Position numbers and translations under genes: made by a program. Of a stretch of 64,000 bases of DNA, positions 9,608 to 17,585 are shown one piece after another (the stretch's first letter is position 1; each line of letters starts with the position of its first letter). The stretch spans positions 1 to 64,000 of the forward strand of contig JADJAE010000044.1 of NCBI GenBank assembly GCA_016704445.1, written 5' to 3'. This stretch comes from Deltaproteobacteria bacterium. GTDB taxonomy: Bacteria; Myxococcota_A; Polyangia; Polyangiales; Ga0077539. The notes under the pieces were generated by a model. It was not told the DNA's origin and made no database searches. It worked only from the letters and a program-made list of their open reading frames with translations.

Positions 9608-10803
9608 GCTTCACTCCAGAGCTTGATCGAGTCGGCGAAGGTGCCGGCCTGCTCTCGGATGATCTGGAACTGGCCCAGGTTCTCCGAGTACTTGAAGGCG
9701 GTCCACGGGAGGCGCTCCTTGTCGAGCGAGTCCTGCAGGATGGGCTGCTCCAGCAGCGCGGGGTCGCAGAAGCTCGGCGCCGCGAGCACCACGCCCTCGG
9801 CGTGGCTCTTGCGCACCAGCTGCACCAGCGGCGCGCCGCGGTCGCCGTGCGGCTCGTAGCGCGCGGCGGTGGCGGGGCTCCGGGTGATGAACGCCTCGGC
9901 GATCGCGGCGATCGGGTCGCCGGTGACCTCGATGTCCCCTTCGGGCCAGCGGCGCCCGAGCGCCATGTCGTCGGCCACCACGTAGCAGCCGGCCAGCTCC
10001 AGGGTCCGGATCAGCTCGAGCGGCGGCTGCTCGCAGAAGGCCCCGGAGAGCACGACGCGGGCGTTGTCGCGGCGAGGCCTCGACGCGGCGCGCGCGGCGG
10101 CGATGTACGCGTCGACCAGGGCAGTGTGCTCCTCGACGGGGAGGAGGTTGCCCGCGTAGAGCGCGAGGTAGACCTCCCACGCGGGCACGCTCCACGGCTC
10201 GGTCGCGCGAAGCTCCATCAGCCGACCGATGGACCTGCGGTTGTCGTTGTACAGGGCGATGCTCGCCCTCAGCCGCTCGTCGGAGGGCGCCTCGCCGGAG
10301 AGCGCGCAGAGGTCGGCGTAGAGGCTTCGCAGCTCGGACCCGAAGAAGCGCCCGCCCACGTCGGGGTCGTAGTTCTGCGGCACGTCGAGGTAGCGCACGT
10401 ACTTCTCGGGGAAGAGCACCTTCCACATACCCGACAGGTTGCGGATCACGTCGCAGATCGACGGGAAGAGGAAGCCGTCGAGCAGCGCGTAGCGACCCGT
10501 GAGCGCGAGCTCGATGGTGCTCCGCGGGATCTGGCATATGTACGACTGGAACCACGCGTCGCCGCGGATGATCTCCACCTGCCCGCGGCCCCCCATGAGC
10601 CCGACAGGCAGCATGCCCGCGGCGTGGATGAGCTCGCGCGGAACATAGATGGGCATGTATCCCACCGCCTTCGCGCCGCCGTGCGCGTCGCGCCACCGCT
10701 GCACGCTCGACAGCTCCACGTCGTGGTAGAGCGCCTCGGCGCGGGCCACCACCTCGTCGACGGCGCTCGGCGCGGCCCCGCCGCTCTCTGCTTCATTGGT
10801 CAT
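9604..10803 (-). CDS. bcrC: Benzoyl-CoA reductase subunit C
   Basis: This is the partner of BcrB in the catalytic half of the class I reductase, HgdB superfamily, 399 aa. It shows MPIYVPRELIHAAGMLPVGL at residues about 50-70 and Cys residues in QSYICQIPRS, FPSICDVIRNL, LSGAFCEQPP and APSFCDPALLEQP. Its start ATG overlaps the dch stop by 4 nt. The gene order C-B-A-D is that of the classical bcrCBAD set of denitrifying aromatic degraders. Confidence 0.95.
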   Translation of the reverse strand: MTNEAESGGAAPSAVDEVVARAEALYHDVELSSVQRWRDAHGGAKAVGYMPIYVPRELIHAAGMLPVGLMGGRGQVEIIRGDAWFQSYICQIPRSTIELALTGRYALLDGFLFPSICDVIRNLSGMWKVLFPEKYVRYLDVPQNYDPDVGGRFFGSELRSLYADLCALSGEAPSDERLRASIALYNDNRRSIGRLMELRATEPWSVPAWEVYLALYAGNLLPVEEHTALVDAYIAAARAASRPRRDNARVVLSGAFCEQPPLELIRTLELAGCYVVADDMALGRRWPEGDIEVTGDPIAAIAEAFITRSPATAARYEPHGDRGAPLVQLVRKSHAEGVVLAAPSFCDPALLEQPILQDSLDKERLPWTAFKYSENLGQFQIIREQAGTFADSIKLWSEA

Positions 10804-11615
10804 CGCGTCTGCTCCCTCTCCGTGTGCTCGCCTGCCTCGGCGACCCGGTCGGCCTCCCAGCGGGCGGGGCGCCGCTCGATGAACGCCGCGATGCCCTCGT
10901 TGGCGTCGTGCGTCTCCATCAGGTCTTCGAGGTAGTCGCGCTCCAGGCCCGGGAGCGCGTGCTCGACGAGGCGGGCGAGCTCACCGCGCGCCGCACGCTC
11001 GGCGCGCCGCAGCGAGCTGGCGCTCTTCGGCAGGATCTCCTCGGCGAGGAAGCGCGCGCACGCCGCGGAGGGGTCGTCGACGACGGCGTGAGCGAGGCCC
11101 CACGCGAGGGCGGTCTGCGCGTCGATCGACCGGCCCGACACGCAGAGGTCGAGGGCTCGCCCGCCGCCGAGGCGCCACGGCAGCAGCACCGAAGCGAACG
11201 GCGGATACACCGCCAGCCTGATCTCGGGCTGGCCGAAGGCCGCCGTCGGGGAGGCGAAGACCCACGAGCAGAACCCAGCGAGCTCGAGGCCGCCGCCGAG
11301 GCACTGCCCTCGCACCACCGCCGCCGTGGGAACGCCCAGCGCGAGGAGCCGACGCATCAGCCCGTGGAGCTGCGCGAGCATCGCCCCGGCGCGCTCCCGC
11401 GTGTGCTCCGGGACGCTGGCGCCGAAGGAGAAGTGGACGCCCGCGCCCTCGAACACGATGGCCTTCAGGCGCGCGCTCTCGCCGTGGCGGTCGAGCGCCG
11501 CGGAGATGCCCGCGAGCATGCGCCCGTCGAGCACGTTGGCCTTCGGGGCGTCGAGGAGGAGGTGCAGCACCTGCCCCCCCTCGCGGACGTCGACCGTGAG
11601 GGGGTGCTCGCCCAC
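10800..11615 (-). CDS. dch: Cyclohexa-1,5-diene-1-carbonyl-CoA hydratase
   Basis: This is a crotonase-fold enzyme of 271 aa that adds water to the dienoyl-CoA made by benzoyl-CoA reductase, giving 6-hydroxycyclohex-1-ene-1-carbonyl-CoA. The frame is open far upstream, but the protein clearly starts at GTG 11615, which shares its G with the oah stop (TAGTG). Oxyanion-hole and active-site stretches are HFSFGASVPEH and RGQCLGGGLELAGFCSWVFA, followed by AFGQPEIRLAVYPP, a pattern typical of Dch. The short crotonase length and the neighbours separate it from Oah. Confidence 0.92.
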   Translation of the reverse strand: MGEHPLTVDVREGGQVLHLLLDAPKANVLDGRMLAGISAALDRHGESARLKAIVFEGAGVHFSFGASVPEHTRERAGAMLAQLHGLMRRLLALGVPTAAVVRGQCLGGGLELAGFCSWVFASPTAAFGQPEIRLAVYPPFASVLLPWRLGGGRALDLCVSGRSIDAQTALAWGLAHAVVDDPSAACARFLAEEILPKSASSLRRAERAARGELARLVEHALPGLERDYLEDLMETHDANEGIAAFIERRPARWEADRVAEAGEHTEREQTR

Positions 11616-12754
11616 TACTTCCCCGCGCGATCGCCGCGGCCCTTCGGGAGGATGTCCTCGATGAGCTCCTGGCTCCACGCCTCGCCCTTCGAGATGCGCT
11701 GACGGAGGAGCACGAAGTCGGCCTCGCGGTCGTCCTTGGGGCCCTCGTTGAAGGCGCGGAAGCCCGCGTTGGCCTCGCTCAGCATGTTGAGGGCGAGCCA
11801 GGCGCGGTTCGACTCCTTGTTGGCGTCCCAGTGCGCGAGCTTGTGCTTGCGGATCTCGGAGACGGTCTTCTCGACGCACCCCGGGAAGGTCATGAGGAGC
11901 GACGAGACGAGGCGCTCGACCGCGGCGTCGAGGGGGCGCAGGTCCGTGACGCCCCGCTTGAGGAGGTCCTTCCCGGCGGCGGCCTCGGCGCCGGTCTTGA
12001 AGTCGCCGTAGACCACGCGCCCGCGTTCGAGCCAGCGGTCGCTCACGACCAGCGGGTTGGGGATGACCTCGTCGTCGACCCGGAGCACCGGGACGGCCTC
12101 GGTGATGAGCCCGTAGTCCGCCGCGCGGTAGGCGCTCCAGGGCTGGCAGAGCGTGACGCTGAACATCGCGCGCTCGACGCCTACGTAGAGCGGGAGGAAG
12201 TCCGTCGATCCGCCGACGGGCGCCGAGCCGTGGCGCGGCCCCGCCTGGCCGAAGTTGGCGAGGTCGCTGGCGACGGAGAAGTCGCACGCCATGCCGATCT
12301 CCTGCCCGCCGCCCACGCGCATGCCGTTGACGCGGCAGATCACGGGCTTGTCGCAGAGCAGGATCGCGCTGACCATGTCGTTGAAGAGCCGCATGTACGC
12401 CGCGTACTCGGCGGGGCGGCCGGCGTAGTACTCGGCGTACTCCTTGGTGTTGCCGCCGGTGCAGAAGGCGCGGTCGCCGGCGCCGGTGAAGACCACCGCC
12501 ACGACGTCCCTCGCGTTGGAGGCGCGGCGAAACGAGAGGACCACCTCCTTCGCCATCTCCGTCGTGTACGAGTTGTACTGCGCGGGGTTGTCGAGGGTGA
12601 TCCACGCGGCGTAGAGGCCCTCGGCGACGCGGCCGTCGGGCCTGCGCGCGGGCTTCAGCTCATAGCGCACCGCGGGCCCGGAGCTGGGCTGCGTGGCCCC
12701 CTGGGCGACGTCGTGGTCGACGAGGTGGGACGGGAGTCGGTCTGGTTGGCTCAT
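11615..12754 (-). CDS. oah: 6-oxocyclohex-1-ene-1-carbonyl-CoA hydrolase
   Basis: This is the ring-opening enzyme of the anaerobic benzoyl-CoA pathway: it hydrates and cleaves the 6-oxo intermediate to 3-hydroxypimelyl-CoA. At 379 aa it has the expected length for this enlarged crotonase. It shows AFCTGGNTKEYAEYYAGRP, NGMRVGGGQEIGMACDFSVA and FGQAGPRHGSAPVGGSTDF, which are distinctive for Oah. It starts 9 nt after had and overlaps dch by 1 nt. Confidence 0.95.
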   Translation of the reverse strand: MSQPDRLPSHLVDHDVAQGATQPSSGPAVRYELKPARRPDGRVAEGLYAAWITLDNPAQYNSYTTEMAKEVVLSFRRASNARDVVAVVFTGAGDRAFCTGGNTKEYAEYYAGRPAEYAAYMRLFNDMVSAILLCDKPVICRVNGMRVGGGQEIGMACDFSVASDLANFGQAGPRHGSAPVGGSTDFLPLYVGVERAMFSVTLCQPWSAYRAADYGLITEAVPVLRVDDEVIPNPLVVSDRWLERGRVVYGDFKTGAEAAAGKDLLKRGVTDLRPLDAAVERLVSSLLMTFPGCVEKTVSEIRKHKLAHWDANKESNRAWLALNMLSEANAGFRAFNEGPKDDREADFVLLRQRISKGEAWSQELIEDILPKGRGDRAGK

Positions 12755-12763
12755 GGAATCTCC

Positions 12764-13858
12764 TCAGACGAAATCGGGGATGAGCACCGGGCGCTTCTTG
12801 AGCTCGCCGCGGTGCAGCGCTTCGAAGGTGTGGTTGATGGACGACATCGGGCGCCGCTCGATGAAGGGCCCGAGGCGCACGCGACCGTCGAGCACCAGCG
12901 AGAGGGCGGCGGGGAAGTGCTCGGGCAGGCAGCCCCAGTTGCCCTGCGCCACGGCGTCGAAGGCCATGAGGTTGCTCAGGCGGACGCTGACCTTCTCGAG
13001 CGTGTAGCCCACCACCGAGAGCGTCGCGCCGAAGGTGAGCAGCGCGAACGCGATGAGCTGTCCCTGAGGGTGCCCGGAGGTCTCGAAGATCTTCCACTGG
13101 TGGGGGTTCCAGCCCTGGGCCTTCACGTGGGCGGCGACGGCCTTGCGCAGGTCGCCCGCCTCGACGCCCTTCGACGAGAAGACCGCCTCGGCGCCGAACT
13201 CGCGCATGGCCGCGAGGCGCTCGTCGCTCACGTCGATGGCGATGGGGTGGGCGCCGAGCGCCCGCGCGATCTGCACGCCGAAGCCGCCCACACCCCCGAC
13301 GCCGACGAAGACCGCGACGTCGCCCGCGGAGAGCCCCGCTCGAACGATCGCCTGGTAGGCCGTCGAGACCGCGTCGGCGAGCACCGAGAGGTCGGCGAGC
13401 GCGACGCCCGACGCGGCGAGGCGCTCTCTCTCGACGACGCACAGCCCGCGCCCCGGGACCACCACGTGCGAGGCGAAGCCGCCGTCGACGTCGGAGCCTG
13501 GGAACACCTGACGGCGGCAGATCGATCCGCGCCCCGCGAGGCAGAGGGCGCACTCACCGCAGGGGATCACCGCGGGCACCACCACGTCGGCGCCCACGAG
13601 CGACGTGTAGCGCTCTCCGGCCGCCACCACGGTGCCCGCGATCTCGTGCCCGAGGGTGAGTGGAAACGCCTTGCCCGTGCGCACCCCGTCGTAGAGGAAG
13701 CCCAGGTCGGTGTGGCACACGCCGCAGCCCGCCACCCCCACCAGAACGTCACCTGGCGCGAGCGCCGCGGTGTCGACGCTGCGCCGCGCGAGCACCATCG
13801 GCTCGCCGACCTTCACCGCCTGCCAGGATCGCACCTCGACCAGAGAGCCTGCTGCCAT
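12764..13858 (-). CDS. had: 6-hydroxycyclohex-1-ene-1-carbonyl-CoA dehydrogenase
   Basis: This is a medium-chain zinc alcohol dehydrogenase, 364 aa, that oxidises the 6-hydroxy intermediate to the 6-oxo compound with NAD+. The catalytic zinc region is AGCGVCHTDLGFLYDGV (Cys48) with GHEIAG. The structural zinc loop is IPCGECALCLAGRGSICRR, and the Rossmann stretch is VFVGVGGVGGFGVQIARAL. Adjacency to oah and dch fixes the substrate better than sequence alone. It is the first gene of the operon, so transcription of all seven genes probably starts in the 390 bp upstream. Confidence 0.92.
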   Translation of the reverse strand: MAAGSLVEVRSWQAVKVGEPMVLARRSVDTAALAPGDVLVGVAGCGVCHTDLGFLYDGVRTGKAFPLTLGHEIAGTVVAAGERYTSLVGADVVVPAVIPCGECALCLAGRGSICRRQVFPGSDVDGGFASHVVVPGRGLCVVERERLAASGVALADLSVLADAVSTAYQAIVRAGLSAGDVAVFVGVGGVGGFGVQIARALGAHPIAIDVSDERLAAMREFGAEAVFSSKGVEAGDLRKAVAAHVKAQGWNPHQWKIFETSGHPQGQLIAFALLTFGATLSVVGYTLEKVSVRLSNLMAFDAVAQGNWGCLPEHFPAALSLVLDGRVRLGPFIERRPMSSINHTFEALHRGELKKRPVLIPDFV

Positions 13859-14246
13859 CGTTCGCCTCGTTGCCGGACCGGTGTTCGGGTACGGCGATAC
13901 GCTTCTGGCGCAGGCGCGAGTTGACCGCAGTCAATAGCGAGGCCGGATAGTCCACATGGGCCCTTCTTCAGGAGACCAACAGCGCTCTTCGCGACGTTCT
14001 TTCATACGGCGTCGCGGACGCATTTGCGTTGGCGCGTGACCCCCGGTGATGCGGCGTCCTCCTCTCGAGGCGAGTTGATGCATGACAACTCGATCGTCGC
14101 GCCGGCGGAGTGAAGACGCTAATCAGCGGTTGGTAGCGAGGTCCCGAGTGCCACCTTCCCACGCCGCCGACCTTGCACGTCATCGCGCGTCTCTGATAGA
14201 CGGCGAGGCTTCAACCGTCCCTGTCCCTCACCGAGAGGTTTCCAAC
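13859..14246. other. Intergenic region upstream of the benzoyl-CoA operon
   Basis: These 388 bp hold the promoter for had-bcrD on the minus strand and for the small Cys-rich lipoprotein on the plus strand. Short overlapping ORFs are present but none has family resemblance or a convincing ribosome site. One inverted repeat at 13921-13934 is listed separately. Confidence 0.5.
13921..13934. promoter_or_regulatory. Possible operator TTGAC-N4-GTCAA upstream of had
   Basis: TTGACCGCAGTCAA is an inverted repeat with 5-nt arms and a 4-nt centre, 63-76 nt upstream of the had start. On the minus strand the same bases read TTGACT, which could also be a -35 element. Aromatic-degradation operons are usually controlled by a repressor such as the BzdR or BadR type, but no regulator gene is in the window. 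The arms are short, so chance is possible. Confidence 0.3.
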
Positions 14247-14618
14247 ATGCGTTTCGGGGTTCTGTTCGCTTCGCTCGTCCTGTCACTGGTCGTCGCTAGC
14301 TGCGGATCGAGCGTCTGCTCGGGCTCGTCGTGCGCGTGCCCTGCGGGCGAGACCTGCGCCTTCGACACCTGCTCGAGCTCCACGAGCGGCTGCAGCTTCA
14401 ACTGCGCCTCGGGGTCGACCTGCTCGGGCAGCTGCGGTCCCGACTGCCGCGTGGAGTGCAGCGGCGCGAGCTGTACCCACACCGTCGGGGCTGGCTCGAC
14501 CGTGAACTGCGCGTCGGGCACCTGCGCCATCACCTGCAACGGCGCGTGCACGGTGTCAGGCAACGCCGCCCTCACCTGCGGCGGCGGCACGACGAGCGGC
14601 CCGGCGGGCTGCTCGTAA
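14247..14618 (+). CDS. Small Cys-rich lipoprotein
   Basis: This is a 123-residue protein starting at ATG 14247 after a GAGAGG site. MRFGVLFASLVLSLVVASC is a lipoprotein signal with the lipobox Cys near residue 19. The rest is very rich in Cys, Ser, Gly and Thr, in loosely repeated units such as CSGSCGPDC, CSGASC, CASGTC and CNGAC. Such spacing suggests a disulfide-stabilised beta-solenoid-like surface protein. No family is recognised. The open frame begins further upstream, but the signal peptide fixes this start. Confidence 0.7.
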   Translation: MRFGVLFASLVLSLVVASCGSSVCSGSSCACPAGETCAFDTCSSSTSGCSFNCASGSTCSGSCGPDCRVECSGASCTHTVGAGSTVNCASGTCAITCNGACTVSGNAALTCGGGTTSGPAGCS

Positions 14619-14851
14619 GCCTCGTCTCGATCTGAAGGGGAGCCTCGGCGTCGATCAGATCGGTGCGAGCGTGGCGCCCGCAGCGGGGTGTTCGGCATCC
14701 CCGATCGGCTGCCGCGGCGCGCGATCTTCTCGGTCGACGTCTACCAGCTCGTCGAGCGCTGCGACGCCGTCGTGTGGAACCTGAACGGCCGTCGGTCTCG
14801 GGCTGTATTGCGGCCACCGCGAGCAGCCTTGATCCGTGAGAGCCTCGCGGG
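14619..14851. other. Short intergenic region, no supported gene
   Basis: 233 bp lie between the Cys-rich lipoprotein and the PQQ-like protein. Only shadow ORFs are present; I see no hairpin or operator I would defend. Confidence 0.4.
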
Positions 14852-15271
14852 ATGAGCCCCGATCAGCCCCTCCCTCCCGTCCTCGTCGTGGTCCTCGGTG
14901 ACAAGGTCTTCGGCCTCCATCCGCGCACCGGCGAGCAGCAGTGGCGCGCCGCGCTGGACCCGGTCCCGTCGGGCATTGGCCTCGGCCGTGTCGCGGTGCA
15001 TGAGCCCCACGTCTTCGTCCTCTCCTCGGCGCTCCACTGCCTCGACTCGCGCACCGGCGAGCTGAAGTGGAAGAGCGCGCTCCCCGGGCGCGTCGAGAGC
15101 GGCACGATGCTCCTCTCGCACGGGCTACTGTTCGTGGGGAACAGCGGCGAGGCCGCCTGCTTCGAGGCCAGCGACGGCAAGCTCCTGTGGCACGAGCCCT
15201 TCAAGGGAGAGGGCCTCCGCAAGGTCTCCTTCGTGCTCGGCGACGAGTGCGCCCAGCCCGACGGTCACTGA
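14852..15271 (+). CDS. PQQ-like beta-propeller repeat protein
   Basis: This 139-residue protein is built of three short WD/PQQ-like blades: VFGLHPRTGEQQWRAAL, LHCLDSRTGELKWKSAL and AACFEASDGKLLWHEPF. These units occur in BamB and quinoprotein propellers, which have 7-8 blades, so this is either a fragment-sized propeller or one that oligomerises. It has no signal peptide. It converges on and overlaps the next gene by 7 nt. Confidence 0.78.
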   Translation: MSPDQPLPPVLVVVLGDKVFGLHPRTGEQQWRAALDPVPSGIGLGRVAVHEPHVFVLSSALHCLDSRTGELKWKSALPGRVESGTMLLSHGLLFVGNSGEAACFEASDGKLLWHEPFKGEGLRKVSFVLGDECAQPDGH

Positions 15272-15516
15272 CCGCCGCTGGGGCTCGCCGGCCGGGCGGC
15301 GCCGCACGACGCGGCCTGGCCGTTGGCGGTCGCGGGGGTCGCAGGCGTCGCGGTGGCCGAGGCGCCGCAGGAGCCCGCCTGCCCGTTGCCGTGCATCGCG
15401 CCCTGGGCGGGCGTCGCGGCGACGGGGTGGGGGGTCGAGGCGCAGCCCGCGAGGGAGCCGCCGCCGAGCGCCGCGGAGACCATGAGGAGGAGGCTCGAAC
15501 GCAGATCGGTCTTCAT
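15265..15516 (-). CDS. Small lipoprotein with GxCG-like repeats
   Basis: This 83-residue protein has a lipoprotein signal (SSLLLMVSAALGGGSLAGC, lipobox LAGC). Its mature part is low in complexity and contains two copies of a NGQA(G/A)SCGA unit separated by an Ala/Thr/Pro linker. Cys-Gly repeats of this kind occur in HvfA-type precursor peptides that are modified by MNIO (DUF692) enzymes to bind copper. No MNIO or partner gene is adjacent, so that link is speculative. It could be just a small structural lipoprotein. Confidence 0.6.
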   Translation of the reverse strand: MKTDLRSSLLLMVSAALGGGSLAGCASTPHPVAATPAQGAMHGNGQAGSCGASATATPATPATANGQAASCGAARPASPSGGQ

Positions 15517-15733
15517 GGGGATTCACTTTCTGTTGGAGACACGCCGAGGGATGTGCGCGCTACGCCACCAGGCGCGTCGCACGCTGTTCGGATCGTTGCC
15601 CCGCCAGTTCGCCGCGACGGCCCCGGCGTTACGGCGATGGGTCGAGAATCGCAAACGGCGAGATCGCTGAAACGAATCAGAGGTCCCGGCGAAACACCTC
15701 CGCCGGCAGTGTCGCCGCAGGGAGAGCGCGCAG

Positions 15734-16624
15734 ATGACCCAGACTGCTTCCAGGACCTCGCCTCGCCGCATCCGGTGGTTGGTGGCCGGCGGCGTCGCCC
15801 TCGCGATCGGAAGCGCCGCCGTGGTGCTCGGCTCCAAGCACACCGTCGCGCCAAGAGTCGTGCTCTCTCGGGCAGAGCTTCAGGTCGCGACGTCCTTCCC
15901 CTTCTCGGACTACGACATCCTGCTGCGCCGCTTCGTGGACGCCGAGGGTCGAGGCCTGGTGGACTATCGCGGCCTTCGGCGCGAGCGCCTGGAGCTCGAC
16001 CGCGTGCTGGCCTTCGTCGCGCAGGCGGGGCCCTCGTCGCGCCCCGAGCTCTACCCGACGGAGAACCACCGCAAGGCCTTCTTCATCGCGGCCTACAACG
16101 CGAGCGTCTGGCGCAACGTCATCGACCGCGCCCCGCGGAGCGACATCGGCGCCGTCAGGCTGTCGTTCTTCTACAGCACCCGCTACGTGATCGACGGCGC
16201 CGAGATCAACCTCAAGGACCTCGAGGACCAGCGGGTGCGCGCGGCCTTTCACGACGCCCGGGTGCACTTCGCGCTCAACTGCGCGTCGGCCGGGTGCCCT
16301 CGGCTGCCCAACGAGGCCTTCACGCCAGAGCGCCTCGACGCCCAGCTCGAGCGCGAGGCGCGGCGCTTCTGCAACGAGGCCCGCAACGTGCGCGTCGACC
16401 CCGCGGCGCGGAGGGTGGTGCTCTCGAAGATCTTCGAGTGGTACGCGCAGGACTTCGCCGAGACCGAGCGCTCCCGCGGTCGGGCCGACGGCGATCGGAT
16501 CACCTTCATCAACCGCTATCGCGCGGAGGGTGACCAGATCCCACCGGGCTACACGGTGGAGTTCGTCGACTACGACTGGACCATCAACGCGCGGCGCCCC
16601 GCGGGGCAGCCGCCGTCGTCGTAA
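15734..16624 (+). CDS. DUF547 domain protein, membrane-anchored
   Basis: The protein is 296 aa. Residues about 12-33 (IRWLVAGGVALAIGSAAVVL) form one membrane anchor after an Arg-rich N terminus, so the DUF547 domain should lie outside the cytoplasm. Family signatures are VDYRGLRRERLELDRVLAFV, FFIAAYNASVWRNVI, INLKDLEDQRVRAAFHDARV and HFALNCASAGCPRLP. The Asn/Cys pattern suggests a papain-like or transglutaminase-like fold. The biochemical role is unknown. It is a stand-alone gene. Confidence 0.85.
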   Translation: MTQTASRTSPRRIRWLVAGGVALAIGSAAVVLGSKHTVAPRVVLSRAELQVATSFPFSDYDILLRRFVDAEGRGLVDYRGLRRERLELDRVLAFVAQAGPSSRPELYPTENHRKAFFIAAYNASVWRNVIDRAPRSDIGAVRLSFFYSTRYVIDGAEINLKDLEDQRVRAAFHDARVHFALNCASAGCPRLPNEAFTPERLDAQLEREARRFCNEARNVRVDPAARRVVLSKIFEWYAQDFAETERSRGRADGDRITFINRYRAEGDQIPPGYTVEFVDYDWTINARRPAGQPPSS

Positions 16625-16628
16625 CGCA

Positions 16629-16844
16629 CTACTCGCCCTTGTCGTCCTCGGGGTCGACGCCCTCGTGGATCGGCTCGTCGCGCATCGCGCGCAGCACGTC
16701 GATCGTCTCCCGGAGGGAGCGCTCGAGGGCCGGGCACCGCCGGCACATCATCAGGTGAAAGCGGATCGCGACCATCTTGGAGAACGGGAGCGCGCCGTCC
16801 TCGTAGTCGCTCAGCATGCGCTCGACTTCATCGCATTTCAGCAT
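16629..16844 (-). CDS. Anti-sigma factor with zinc-binding domain
   Basis: This 71-residue protein opens with MLKCDEVERMLSDYEDGALP and continues with HLMMCRRC, the HX3CX2C part of a ZAS anti-sigma zinc finger. It ends in an acidic tail and has no membrane segment, so it is a soluble cytosolic anti-sigma factor. It overlaps the sigma factor gene upstream by 17 nt on the same strand, the usual pairing for ECF sigma control. Confidence 0.85.
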   Translation of the reverse strand: MLKCDEVERMLSDYEDGALPFSKMVAIRFHLMMCRRCPALERSLRETIDVLRAMRDEPIHEGVDPEDDKGE

Positions 16845-17379
16845 CTTCGAGGGCCTTTCTGAGTTCGTGGCGGCCTCGGTGCAGCAGCACCCGGAGGTTG
16901 CCCTCGGTGATGCCCAGCGAGCTCGCGGCCTCGGCTCGGTCCATCTGCTCGACGTCGCAGGCGAGCACGACGAGGCGCTGCTGGTCGGGCAGCCGGGAGA
17001 GCGCCCGATCGATGACGCTCATCGCCCTCGATCGGTCGATGGGGTGCATCGCCCGCGACGGGTCGAAGGCGACCCGCTCGTCGAGCCCGTCGGCGGTCTC
17101 GTCGAAGTCGCCGGTGACGCGCTCGCGCCGCTGGCGGCGGTAGTGATCCGCGACCTTTCGCATCAGCACGCCCGCGAGGTAGCTGCGCACCATCCCCCGG
17201 CTGGCGTCGTAGGTCGACGTCGGCTCGAGGAGGGAGAGAAACGTCGCTTGAACGATGTCGCGCGCGAGCACGGCGTCGCGAACGGCACGCCCCGCGAGCC
17301 GTAGCAGAAACGGTTCGAGCTCTCGGATCGTGGCATCGTCGAGGGGGGTCGGCGGCATCAGGTGCGGATCTTCCGGCAT
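16828..17379 (-). CDS. ECF-type RNA polymerase sigma factor
   Basis: This sigma-70 family protein of 183 aa has region 2 around ARDIVQATFLSLLE and MVRSYLAGVLMRKVADHYRR. Region 4 lies around IDRALSRLPDQQRLVVLAC, with the helix-turn-helix AEAASSLGITEGNLRVLLHRGR. It directs transcription of an unknown regulon and is coupled to the zinc anti-sigma gene by overlap. The first genes likely to be controlled are its own operon. The upstream 100-200 bp may contain an autoregulated promoter. Confidence 0.9.
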   Translation of the reverse strand: MPEDPHLMPPTPLDDATIRELEPFLLRLAGRAVRDAVLARDIVQATFLSLLEPTSTYDASRGMVRSYLAGVLMRKVADHYRRQRRERVTGDFDETADGLDERVAFDPSRAMHPIDRSRAMSVIDRALSRLPDQQRLVVLACDVEQMDRAEAASSLGITEGNLRVLLHRGRHELRKALEDAEMR

Positions 17380-17585
17380 CGGGCCGGTTCGAGCGGGCCG
17401 TTCACTTGTCTCCGGCGGGAGTAACCTCCTGTGCAGTGTTTCGCATCAGGTGCCTGCGGCGTTACGAAGCCCAGAGTCGATTTCGACGCCCTGAGCGAAG
17501 CCGCGTGCCGCGAGGCTGGACGCGGGACGTCTCGGCCAGCGCCCCTCCCACGAATGGATCTCACTCCCGATGACCGACCCCTTAC

